Below, in pieces: positions 27,653-38,367 of a DNA stretch of 64,000 nt. This DNA comes from Streptomyces hundungensis (GTDB taxonomy: Bacteria > Actinomycetota > Actinomycetes > Streptomycetales > Streptomycetaceae). The notes under the pieces are model-generated. The model did not search any database. It worked only from the letters and a program-made list of their open reading frames with translations, and was not told the DNA's origin. Each line of letters opens with the position of its first letter. Position 1 is the first letter of the stretch. The stretch is taken from assembly GCF_003627815.1 (NCBI RefSeq), contig NZ_CP032698.1, forward strand, positions 7,936,001-8,000,000, written 5' to 3'. Both the position numbers and the translations under genes were made by a program.

Positions 27653-28188
27653 CAACTACCGCCCCCCGGCGCCGGGTTCGGGGGCTTCCCCGTCACGTGC
27701 CGCGTCGCCTCCTCGGCGTCGCCGTCCGTGCCCGATCCCTGCTGACCGATCTCGGGGAGGTTCTGCACCTTCCTCGTCTCGTTGACGATGGTCAGCAGCG
27801 AGTCGAGGGCGGCCGGTGACAGCCCCGAGGCCCGCATCGCCAGGCTGCGCACCTTGGTGTCCCGCAGCGCGGTGGCGAGGGCGAGCTGGGCCTTCACCCG
27901 CTGGGACACCTCCTCGTTGAGGAAGTACTCGGGCGGGACCCCGAAGAACTGGGCGAGGACGTCGAGTTGTTCCAGTGTGATGTTGCGCTTCTTGCCCGAG
28001 GCCAGTTCCCACAGGTACGTCCCCGAGATGGAGCCACCGGTCGCGGCACTGATCTCACGGGCGAGGCGGGCGTATCCCGGGCGCTGCTGTTCATTGGGGT
28101 AGAAGGCGTGGATCAGTTCGGTGAGCCGCTGATCGAACTTCCGCAGCAACGGACGGACCTCATTGCGTTCCGGCGGCTCCCCACCCAT
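27652..28188 (-). CDS. XRE-family transcriptional regulator
   Basis: 178 aa from ATG 28188, preceded by GGAAGG. An alternative ATG at 28224 lies 8 bases after GATACA (28233-28238, minus strand) and could be a leaderless start giving 190 aa. The HTH region (ISGTYLWELASGKKRNITLEQL, about residues 49-70) and the following VPPEYFLN are typical of SinR/EspR-like regulators. It heads an operon with the ImmA-like protease and membrane protein and is divergent from a possible small peptide gene. Confidence 0.87.
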   Translation of the reverse strand: MGGEPPERNEVRPLLRKFDQRLTELIHAFYPNEQQRPGYARLAREISAATGGSISGTYLWELASGKKRNITLEQLDVLAQFFGVPPEYFLNEEVSQRVKAQLALATALRDTKVRSLAMRASGLSPAALDSLLTIVNETRKVQNLPEIGQQGSGTDGDAEEATRHVTGKPPNPAPGGGS

Positions 28189-28283
28189 GCGTTCCCTTCC
28201 TTCCGAAGACGCTCCCGAAGACATAGGCCATGTGTATCCCTGTTCATCGGAGCGGACAAGAGCGACCGAGGGCAGGAGGGACG

Positions 28284-28301
28284 GCGGACAGGACCGTCCG
28301 C
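28284..28301. promoter_or_regulatory. Inverted repeat in the XRE / peptide divergent promoter
   Basis: GCGGAC (28284-28289) and GTCCGC (28296-28301) are perfect arms spaced by 6 bases. ACATG is repeated directly at 28310-28314 and 28326-28330 around the plus-strand -35. These are candidate binding sites for the adjacent XRE regulator. Confidence 0.4.
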
Positions 28302-28314
28302 GCCAGCGGACATG

Positions 28315-28344
28315 TTGACGTCAGAACATGCGCTGACCTAGCGT
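28315..28344 (+). promoter_or_regulatory. Candidate promoter for the small peptide ORF
   Basis: TTGACG (28315-28320), an 18-base spacer and TAGCGT (28339-28344) form a good vegetative-type promoter. It is 63 bases upstream of ATG 28407. Confidence 0.5.
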
Positions 28345-28406
28345 CATCTGCGGTTACGGTCAGCGCTCGCCGGACGTCGCCCACGCTTCGAAAGGACCTC
28401 GATCTC

Positions 28407-28499
28407 ATGGTGCATCCCCACGGCACGCAGGATTGGTGGGTCAACCGGTTCAGGGCCGGGAGTCGAAGAGTCCGGTGTCCCCATGAGGCGCCTCGGTGA
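28407..28499 (+). CDS. Possible 30-residue peptide
   Basis: ATG 28407 follows an AAGGA site and a well-formed promoter and encodes 30 residues, basic, with a Trp-Trp pair and one Cys (DWWVNRFRAG, RRVRCPHEAPR). It has no signal peptide. It is divergent from the XRE/ImmA-like operon. It could be a ligand or output of that system, a leader peptide for cmlR 378 bases downstream, or a chance ORF. Confidence 0.3.
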   Translation: MVHPHGTQDWWVNRFRAGSRRVRCPHEAPR

Positions 28500-28876
28500 C
28501 GACGCGCGGCGCCGGTCGCCGGTCGTCTCTATCATGACGACAACCCTCGTCGGACCGTCCGGTTGCGACGCCAACGGCGCACGTCGCCAAGGTAGTTGAC
28601 CCCTCGCATTCGCTCGCCCCTTCCCCCCCGCCCTTCCCCCTCCCCCTCGCTCCGTACCGCGAGCCGCCCACCGGCCCTTCGCCGCTGCCCAGTCCCGTGG
28701 TCCGGCGCCCCCACCCCCACCTGAGAACCCCACCCCCCACTCTTCATCCCCGCGTGTCCCGGCGCGGTGGATCCCCCCGAGCCGCCGCCGTGCGTCCGCG
28801 CCTCTCAGTCGTGCCCGCGGTGACGGTGCCGTCCCACCGTTCCTGTCATGGATGACGTGCATTTCTGGAGGCATTG
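28500..28876. other. Intergenic region upstream of cmlR
   Basis: No gene seen. A strongly pyrimidine-biased stretch (about 28610-28780, many C runs on plus) is unlike coding DNA. The ribosome site GGAGG at 28867-28872 serves the ATG at 28877. The cmlR promoter probably lies here but no clear hexamers were picked out. Confidence 0.5.
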
Positions 28877-29881
28877 ATGTCCGCGATATCCGCTGAACGT
28901 AAGGCACCGACTTTCGACATCGACATACACACCCTGCTGCCGGCCGACTCGCCACGCTTCGCCCTAGACCAGGCACACATACGGGCACTCGCGGAGAGCG
29001 AGGCCGAGTTCCCGCCGATCCTGGTGCACCGGGCGACCCTGCGGGTCATTGATGGCATGCACCGGGTGAGGGCCGCGGAGCTGCGCGGCCAACACACCAT
29101 CGGGGCGCACTGGTTCGAGGGCGACGACCGCGCGGCCTTCCTGATCGCCGTGGAGTCCAATACGCGGCACGGCCTTCCGCTCTCCAGCGAGGAGCGAAAG
29201 GAGGCGGCGTCGCGGATATTACGCACCCACCCCCAGTGGTCCGACCGCAGCATCGCCGAGAGGATCGGCTGGAACGCGACAGGTGTGGGCGCGTTGCGCA
29301 AAGAGATCGCCGACCCCGACGCCAGGCCTGACGCGCGGGTCGGCCGTGACGGCCGGGTCCGTCCGGCGACCACCGCCGAGGGACGCCGGGTGGCCGCGGA
29401 AGTGATCAGGCAGAACCCGTCAGCCTCGTTGCGGGAGATCGCCAAGCAGGCGGGGATCTCCGTGGGAACCGCCCGTGACGTGCGCCACCGGCTGGCCCAG
29501 GGGCGGCCCGCGATACCGGAGAGCCGCCGTACCGACCGCTCCGTGGGCGCGAACGATCCCGCCACCCCCGTGGCTCCCGTACCGTCACCGACCGTGGACG
29601 AGGACACCACGGGCCGGGTGACCGCGCCCGATCTCGCTCGCCGCATCACGCTCTTCGACGGACTCCGCAAGGATCCCTCGCTGCGGCTCAGCGAGAGCGG
29701 CCGGCTTGTCCTGCACCGGCTGCACACCCAGTTGCGGACCACGGAGGAGTGGCGGCGCCTGGCCCCCACCATCCCCCTGCACGGCCGGAGCGCGGTCGCC
29801 GACATCCTGTCCGCCTGCGCCGACGACCTCAGGGGAATGGCTCAGGAGTTGCGGTGCGTCGAGGACTCCCTGACTGGTTGA
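28877..29881 (+). CDS. cmlR: StrR/NovG-type cluster-situated transcriptional activator of chloramphenicol synthesis
   Basis: 334 aa from ATG 28877. The N-terminus has the ParB-like fold typical of StrR, NovG and Bbr (PPILVHRATLRVIDGMHR, residues 46-63), followed by HTH segments (SDRSIAERIGWNATGVGAL and ASLREIAKQAGISVGTA). Such activators bind GTTCRACTG-N11-CRGTYGAAC. A near-match lies at 45155-45183 in this cluster. Codon 115 is TTA (29219-29221), predicting bldA control. Synteny with S. venezuelae sven0913, a proven activator, supports the name. Its 3' end overlaps the convergent phosphopantetheinyl transferase gene by 40 bases. Confidence 0.9.
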   Translation: MSAISAERKAPTFDIDIHTLLPADSPRFALDQAHIRALAESEAEFPPILVHRATLRVIDGMHRVRAAELRGQHTIGAHWFEGDDRAAFLIAVESNTRHGLPLSSEERKEAASRILRTHPQWSDRSIAERIGWNATGVGALRKEIADPDARPDARVGRDGRVRPATTAEGRRVAAEVIRQNPSASLREIAKQAGISVGTARDVRHRLAQGRPAIPESRRTDRSVGANDPATPVAPVPSPTVDEDTTGRVTAPDLARRITLFDGLRKDPSLRLSESGRLVLHRLHTQLRTTEEWRRLAPTIPLHGRSAVADILSACADDLRGMAQELRCVEDSLTG

Positions 29882-30597
29882 CGCAGACCGCGAGTGGCGG
29901 TGGCGGCGGGCTCCCTCCAGACGGGGCCCGTCCCCGCGCGGGCGACGGCGGTCACGACGAGCCCCCGGTCGATCCGCCATCGTCCGTGAAGGGAGTCGAG
30001 CGGCCGCCCCTCGTCATCTTCCGCGGTCCGCAGCAGACGGGCGCGGAAGGACTGCCGGTACGGGTCGAAGGCCAGCTCCGCCTCTCGGAAGTCCAGCCAG
30101 GTCCCGGTCAGCGGGAACCACGCCTTGTACACGGACTCCTTGGCGCTGAAGAGCAACCGGTCCCAGTGGAGCGCGGGACGAACGCGCCGCAGCGCCGTCA
30201 CCCGATCGCGCTCGGACGGCGAGGTGATCCGGCGCAGCAGGGCCGGCGGCAGCGGTGCGTGGGGCTCGGCGTCGATACCCAGGGCTGCGACGTCGAGCCT
30301 GCGGGACACGGCGGCGGCGCGGTAACCGTCGCAATGAGTCATCGAACCCACCACCCCCTCCGGCCAGTTGGGCGCCCCTCGTTCCCCCGGGACCATCGGT
30401 CCGGCCGGGCGCCCGAGCGACGTCAGGGCGAGCCGCGCGCAGTGCCGTACGGTGGCGAACTCCCGGCGTCGGCGCTCCGCCGCCCCGCTCAGCACCGCCG
30501 CTTCCTCCGGGAAGATCCAGGCGTCCGGCACATCGCCGAACTCCTCGGCGGTCAGGGCCGCTTGGGGAACCAGACCGGTCAGGAGCGTGGGCCTCAC
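29842..30597 (-). CDS. Phosphopantetheinyl transferase (4'-PPTase, EntD/Sfp type)
   Basis: 251 aa from GTG 30597, which overlaps the antiporter's stop by GTGA. Motifs GIDAE and FSAKESVYKAW are the Mg2+ and CoA-binding signatures. It converts apo- to holo-carrier proteins, here the CmlP T domain and the stand-alone ACP. It is equivalent to sven0914, whose loss reduces chloramphenicol production. It is translationally coupled to the Na+/H+ antiporter gene and convergent with cmlR. Confidence 0.92.
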   Translation of the reverse strand: MRPTLLTGLVPQAALTAEEFGDVPDAWIFPEEAAVLSGAAERRRREFATVRHCARLALTSLGRPAGPMVPGERGAPNWPEGVVGSMTHCDGYRAAAVSRRLDVAALGIDAEPHAPLPPALLRRITSPSERDRVTALRRVRPALHWDRLLFSAKESVYKAWFPLTGTWLDFREAELAFDPYRQSFRARLLRTAEDDEGRPLDSLHGRWRIDRGLVVTAVARAGTGPVWREPAATATRGLRQPVRESSTHRNS

Positions 30598-31925
30598 CGC
30601 TGTGTCTCCGAGCGCTGAGCGCCCACGGGCAGGGCCGGCCCGGATTCGAGGGCCGCCGCCTCCCACTCCGCGGCCAGCGACCGCAGATCCGCGTCGACCA
30701 TCTGGCGCGGATAGGCCCAGCGCAACAGCGGCGCGGTCAGGGCGGTGGTGACAAGGGCCATGACCACCATCAGGGAGTACAAGTCCGTGTCGATCAGGTG
30801 GAGTTGTAGTCCCACGCCCAGGATGACCAGCTCGGTGAGGCCGCGGGTGTTCATGAGGATGCCCAGCGTCATCGCCCCCCGCCCGGGCTGTCGCGCGGCC
30901 CGCGCCCCCAGGTAGGCTCCGCCTAACTTGCCGCCGATCGCCACCAGGAGGATCAGGCCCAGCTCCCCGAGCCCGTCCCCGTCCACGGTGCTCAGGTCCA
31001 CCTTCAGACCGGCCACCGTGAAGTACGCCGGCAGCAGCATCCACGTGATCGTCTCGAACCGGTCGGCCACCGCCGCGCGGAGCCGCTGGGTGCCGTGGCG
31101 CGGCACGACCGCACCCGCGAGGAACGCGCCGAAGATGAAGTGCAGGCCCAGCCGCTCGCTCAGCGCGCCCGAGACCAGCAACAAAGCCGTCAGCACAGCG
31201 AGCGGCCCGGCACCCGGCCCGCTTCCCGGTCCGTGCTCGTCCGCGCCCGTGGCACGCGGCTCCCGGGAGGTCAGGAACCTGCCGAGCAGCGGCCGCACCA
31301 CCGTGAACATGACCACCGCGTACGGCAGGACCAGCAGGACCAGCCAGGAGCTCTGGCCCCCCGTGAAGGTCAGGACGGCCGCGAGCAACAACCAGGCGAC
31401 GACATCCCCGACGGCCGCGCTCGCCATCGCCAGCGCACCCACCCTGGTGTGCTGGATGCCTCGGTCGGTGAGGATGCGGGCCAGCACCGGGAAGGCCGTG
31501 ATGGACATGGCCGCGCCGATGAACAGCACGAAGCCGAGCCGGTTGCCGACCGCGTGGCCGTTCCAGAGCCACAGCGCCAGTATCGACCCGAGCCCGAACG
31601 AGCAGACGATCGATCCCACGGACACCCCGACCGCGGCACGCCTGTTCCCGCGCAGCAGCCGGTGGTCCAATTCGAGCCCGACGAGAAACATGAACAGCGC
31701 GATGCCGAGGTCGCCGAGCGTGCTGAGCATCGGACGGACGGCGAAGGGGAAGAGCGCGTCGGAGAGCGCCCCGTGGAACAGCGTCGGACCGAGCAGGATG
31801 CCCGCGAGGATCTCGCCGATGACGGCCGGCTGGCCGCACCACCGTGCCAGGCGCCCGAGCACCTGCGCGCACATGAGGACCAACGCCAGATCGACCATGA
31901 CCATGGCCGTTTGATGGGTGGTCAT
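30594..31925 (-). CDS. CPA2-type Na+/H+ antiporter
   Basis: 443 aa from ATG 31925 with a strong GGAGAAGGAG site. It has about twelve TM helices, with GLELDHRLLRGNRR, the unwound-helix motif ASAAVGDVVAWLLLA and TRGLTELVIL, as in CPA2 exchangers. Equivalent to sven0915, which is needed for normal chloramphenicol production; the mechanism is unclear. Codon 334 is TTA (30924-30926), another bldA-dependent gene in the cluster. Confidence 0.88.
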   Translation of the reverse strand: MTTHQTAMVMVDLALVLMCAQVLGRLARWCGQPAVIGEILAGILLGPTLFHGALSDALFPFAVRPMLSTLGDLGIALFMFLVGLELDHRLLRGNRRAAVGVSVGSIVCSFGLGSILALWLWNGHAVGNRLGFVLFIGAAMSITAFPVLARILTDRGIQHTRVGALAMASAAVGDVVAWLLLAAVLTFTGGQSSWLVLLVLPYAVVMFTVVRPLLGRFLTSREPRATGADEHGPGSGPGAGPLAVLTALLLVSGALSERLGLHFIFGAFLAGAVVPRHGTQRLRAAVADRFETITWMLLPAYFTVAGLKVDLSTVDGDGLGELGLILLVAIGGKLGGAYLGARAARQPGRGAMTLGILMNTRGLTELVILGVGLQLHLIDTDLYSLMVVMALVTTALTAPLLRWAYPRQMVDADLRSLAAEWEAAALESGPALPVGAQRSETQR

Positions 31926-32299
31926 GAACACTCCTTCTCCAGCGGGGTGGGCCCGCGGTGGCGGTGCCGTGCCCGGTCGGGGACGGCGGAGGGCGCGGGA
32001 GCGCCTGGGTGGGCAATGCGTTGGACACGGCGATCCGGGCGTTGCTATGTTGCGTGGCATGTCGAGCCCTGAGTCGGAGAGAAGCGAGCCACCGGTGATC
32101 CGGTGGCTGATCGCGTAACTCCCTGACAAACCTGCTCACTTGGGCCCTTCGGCCGAGCAGTGCATCGCGAATCCGCCACGGATCCACCGCATCGCGGGAT
32201 CACGTCCTGAGTTCACTCCGGGACGGCTCCCACGCGAACGCACGGCCTTGTGCCCATGCGTCGCGTATCCCCTTTCTGCGATGTAGTTGGAGCTTCTTC
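31926..32299. promoter_or_regulatory. Divergent promoter region between antiporter and cmlF, with weak StrR-type site
   Basis: The 374-bp gap has no supported gene. At 32211-32239, GTTCACTCC-N11-CACGCGAAC has the 29-bp geometry and outer GTTC/GAAC of the StrR/NovG consensus but diverges at inner positions. It is a tentative CmlR site that could serve both directions. Confidence 0.35.
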
Positions 32300-33508
32300 A
32301 TGCCATTCGCCATCTACGTTCTCGGGCTGGCCGTATTCGCCCAGGGAACGTCGGAATTCATGCTCTCCGGGCTCGTGGAGGACATGGCCGCCGACTTCGG
32401 CGTGTCCCTCCCCGCCGTCGGCTCGCTCACCTCCGCCTTCGCCGTCGGCATGATCGTCGGCGCACCGCTGGTCGCGATGTTGAGCCTGCGGTGGCCGCGC
32501 CGCCGGGCGCTGCTCGCCTTCCTCATCACCTTCCTCCTCGCCCATGTCGTGGGCGCCCTCACCCACAGCTTCGAGGTCCTCTTCGTCACCCGGGTGGTGG
32601 CCGCACTGGCCAACGCGGGCTTCCTCGCCGTCGGCCTCGCGACCGCGGCGAGCATGGCCGGACCCCAGGCCAAGGGCCGGGCGACCTCGATCCTGCTGAG
32701 CGGAGTCACCCTCGCCTGCATCGCGGGCGTGCCCCTCGGCGCCGTACTGAGCGAGGTGTGGGGCTGGCGCTCGGCCTTCTGGGGCGTGGCGGTCATCTCC
32801 GCCCCCGCGGTCGTCGCGGTACTGCGGTCCGTGCCGGCGACACCCGTCGACCCCACGGCCCCCAGCGTCCGCCACGAGCTGCGGGCGCTGCGCACACCCC
32901 GGCTGGTCATCACGCTCGTACTCGGAGCGCTGGTCAACGGTGCGACGTTCTGTTCCTTCACCTACCTCACGCCCGTCATCACCAACGTGACGAATCTGGG
33001 CTCCGGCTGGGTACCCGCCACCTTGGCGCTGTTCGGCATCGGGTCCTTCGTCGGGGTCAACGTGGGCGGTCGGCTGGCGGACAGCCGTCCCGGCCAAGTG
33101 CTCGCGCTCGGCGGCGCCGTGCTGCTCGCGGGGTGGCTGGTCTTCGCCCTCACGGCCGGCAACCCCGTGGTGGCGCTGATCCTCGTCTTCGTCCAGGGGG
33201 TGCTCTCCTTCGCCGTGGGCTCCACGCTCATCGCGCAGGCCCTGTACACGGCCTCGAACGCCCCGACGCTGGCCGGCGGCTTCGCCACCGCGGCGATGAA
33301 CGTCGGCGCCGCCGCCGGACCCGCCCTGGGCGGTCTCGCCCTGGGCGCCGGCCACGGCTACCGCTCGCCGCTGGTGGTGAGCGCCGTACTCGTCGCCACC
33401 GCACTGATCGTGGCGGGACTGGCCCGCGCCCTCGGCGTCACCGGCAAGGGCGGCGCCGGCGCCACGGAAGACCGTCCGGCCGGGCGCCCGGTGGAGGCCC
33501 GCTCCTGA
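32300..33508 (+). CDS. cmlF: MFS chloramphenicol efflux transporter
   Basis: 402 aa, about twelve TM helices, of the DHA1 drug:H+ antiporter type. N-terminal GTSEFMLSGLVEDMAADFGVS and the following GMIVGAPLVA resemble actinobacterial chloramphenicol exporters (Cml/Cmx family). It should export the antibiotic and give the producer resistance. GGAG lies 9 bases before ATG 32300. It is monocistronic between the divergent antiporter and a terminator. No other resistance gene is seen in the cluster. Confidence 0.9.
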   Translation: MPFAIYVLGLAVFAQGTSEFMLSGLVEDMAADFGVSLPAVGSLTSAFAVGMIVGAPLVAMLSLRWPRRRALLAFLITFLLAHVVGALTHSFEVLFVTRVVAALANAGFLAVGLATAASMAGPQAKGRATSILLSGVTLACIAGVPLGAVLSEVWGWRSAFWGVAVISAPAVVAVLRSVPATPVDPTAPSVRHELRALRTPRLVITLVLGALVNGATFCSFTYLTPVITNVTNLGSGWVPATLALFGIGSFVGVNVGGRLADSRPGQVLALGGAVLLAGWLVFALTAGNPVVALILVFVQGVLSFAVGSTLIAQALYTASNAPTLAGGFATAAMNVGAAAGPALGGLALGAGHGYRSPLVVSAVLVATALIVAGLARALGVTGKGGAGATEDRPAGRPVEARS

Positions 33509-33525
33509 CCGCCGCACCCCGTCCT

Positions 33526-33560
33526 CGGTGGTCCGCCCTCCTCGCGGGGACGGACCACCG
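33526..33560. terminator. Bidirectional terminator between cmlF and cmlE
   Basis: A 10-bp perfect stem (33526-33535 with 33551-33560) with a 15-nt loop lies between the convergent genes. Confidence 0.72.
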
Positions 33561-33590
33561 GGGACGCGTGCGCGGTGGACGCGGCGGGCC

Positions 33591-34769
33591 TCAGAGCAGG
33601 GACAGGAAATGGGAGACCATCTCCACCGACTGCTCGGCGTTCAGCCGCGGATCGCACGTCGACCGGTAGTCGGTGAACCGCGGCGACTCCTCACGCTCCG
33701 AGACACACTCGGTGACCGGGTCCGGGGTCAATTCCAGGTGCAGACCCGCCGGCCACTGCCCGTGTGAGCGCAGCGCCCTCGTGAACGAGGCGACCTCGGC
33801 ACGCATCGGCTCGATCAACCGGGTCTTGTGGCCGGCCACCTTCAGCCCGTTGCCGTGCATGGGGTCGCAGAGCCAGACGACGGGCGCGCCGTGGCGGGCG
33901 ACCGCCTGGACGACCGGCGGCAGCAGCCGGTCCACCTCCTTCGCGCCGAAGCGCACGATGAACGTCAGCCGCCCCGGAACGCCCTCCGGGTTCAGCGCCA
34001 GGCTCAGGGCGACCGCTTCCTGCGGCGACGCCGAGGGGCCCAGCTTGACGCCGATCGGATTGCGTACGGCCTGGGCGAGGGCGACATGGGCACCGTCCTC
34101 ACGGCGGGTGCGCTCCCCGATCCACCCGAAGTGGGCGGAGCCGCTGTACGTACCGAGAGCGCCGTCTCTCGCCAGCGGCCGCTCATAGGGCAGCAGGAGC
34201 AACTCGTGGGAGGTGTAGACCCGTTCGAGGACGGGACGCCCCGCCCAGGAGCGCCGGATCTCGTCGAGGACGAGCCGCGAGCACGTATAGGCGGTGAGGA
34301 GCCGACGGGGTTCGGGGGCCCTGGCCAGCGGTTCGAACTCCGGCTCGTTCACGGCGTCGCCGCAGTAACTGGGCATCCGGCGACGCGAGCCCGAGTCCTC
34401 CGTCTCGAACGGCGACGAGCGCGGCTTGGCGTACTGGCCGGCGATACGGCCGACGGTCACCGCGGGCAGTCCGCTGCCGGCCCGCATGAGCGCGGCGAGG
34501 CTCTGAAGGTTGTCCACCTTCTGCCGCACCAGCTCCGGAACGGCCTCGTGGAAGCGTTCGGCGCAGTCGCCGCCCTGGATCACCAGCGCCGAGCCGAGGG
34601 CCACCAGACCCATTCCGCCCATCAAATCGGCGACCTCGTTCTCCGTGGTGAGGGCGGGCAGCCCGGCCAGCTCCCGTTCCACCGCGTCGAGGGCGTCCGG
34701 GTCCGGCCAGAAGGGCTGTTGGGCCGCCGTCCGCCCGGTCAGGGACGCCAGCGTCGTGGTCGCGTGCAT
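33591..34769 (-). CDS. cmlE: 3-deoxy-7-phosphoheptulonate (DAHP) synthase, class II (AroA-II)
   Basis: 392 aa from ATG 34769 with AAGGAGG four bases upstream of the spacer. Class II features are clear: IQGGDCAERF, RIAGQYAKPRS and WLCDPMHGNG. It makes DAHP from PEP and erythrose-4-phosphate, boosting shikimate-pathway flux for chloramphenicol. Having a dedicated, presumably feedback-insensitive copy in an antibiotic cluster is a recurrent pattern. It follows cmlD after an 80-bp gap. Confidence 0.93.
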   Translation of the reverse strand: MHATTTLASLTGRTAAQQPFWPDPDALDAVERELAGLPALTTENEVADLMGGMGLVALGSALVIQGGDCAERFHEAVPELVRQKVDNLQSLAALMRAGSGLPAVTVGRIAGQYAKPRSSPFETEDSGSRRRMPSYCGDAVNEPEFEPLARAPEPRRLLTAYTCSRLVLDEIRRSWAGRPVLERVYTSHELLLLPYERPLARDGALGTYSGSAHFGWIGERTRREDGAHVALAQAVRNPIGVKLGPSASPQEAVALSLALNPEGVPGRLTFIVRFGAKEVDRLLPPVVQAVARHGAPVVWLCDPMHGNGLKVAGHKTRLIEPMRAEVASFTRALRSHGQWPAGLHLELTPDPVTECVSEREESPRFTDYRSTCDPRLNAEQSVEMVSHFLSLL

Positions 34770-34849
34770 CGTGGCCTCCTTCGCTCTCCACGGCACGGTG
34801 CCGCGGGGCTGTAGTGGGTGTCGTACGGGGCGGTGCGGCGGGGCGGGGC

Positions 34850-35157
34850 TCACCGCCGGTCCCGGGACATCACGCTCTCCCGGTCCATCACCAGGTCCTC
34901 GACGCGGCACATCTCCGTGATGACCGCGTCGTACAGGTTCACCAGGAACGTCTCGTCGAGGCCGTGGTCGGCCGCATAACGGGCGGCCCGCTCCTTGACC
35001 AGATGGACCCGGCCGGGCTGCATCATGGGAACGCCGTGCCGGGACTTGTACCGCGCGATGCGGACGCCACAGTCGATGCGGCGGCGCAGCGTGTCCAGCA
35101 GCACTGCGTCGAGCTCGTCGAGCTCCGTGCGCAGTCGCCGCAGCTCGTCCTGGTCGC

Positions 35158-35161
<4 letters not shown>
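34850..35161 (-). CDS. cmlD: 4-amino-4-deoxychorismate mutase (AroQ fold, PapB type)
   Basis: 103 aa from ATG 35161, coupled to cmlC by ATGA. All-helical AroQ mutase with the helix-1 [17 protein letters not shown] segment and ARYKSRHG...V, as in chorismate mutases. In this cluster it rearranges 4-amino-4-deoxychorismate to 4-amino-4-deoxyprephenate. Confidence 0.93.
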
Positions 35162-38321
<3,160 letters not shown>

Positions 38322-38367
38322 TCAGGCATGCCCTGGAGCCGGAGCGTCGCGGGCCCCCGTCCGAGCC

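Noticed and set aside
27134..28188. Classical toxin-antitoxin pair (XRE + metallopeptidase)
   Set aside because: The ImmA/IrrE-type zinc motif and the third coupled membrane gene fit a regulator-protease relay better; no toxin fold was recognised.
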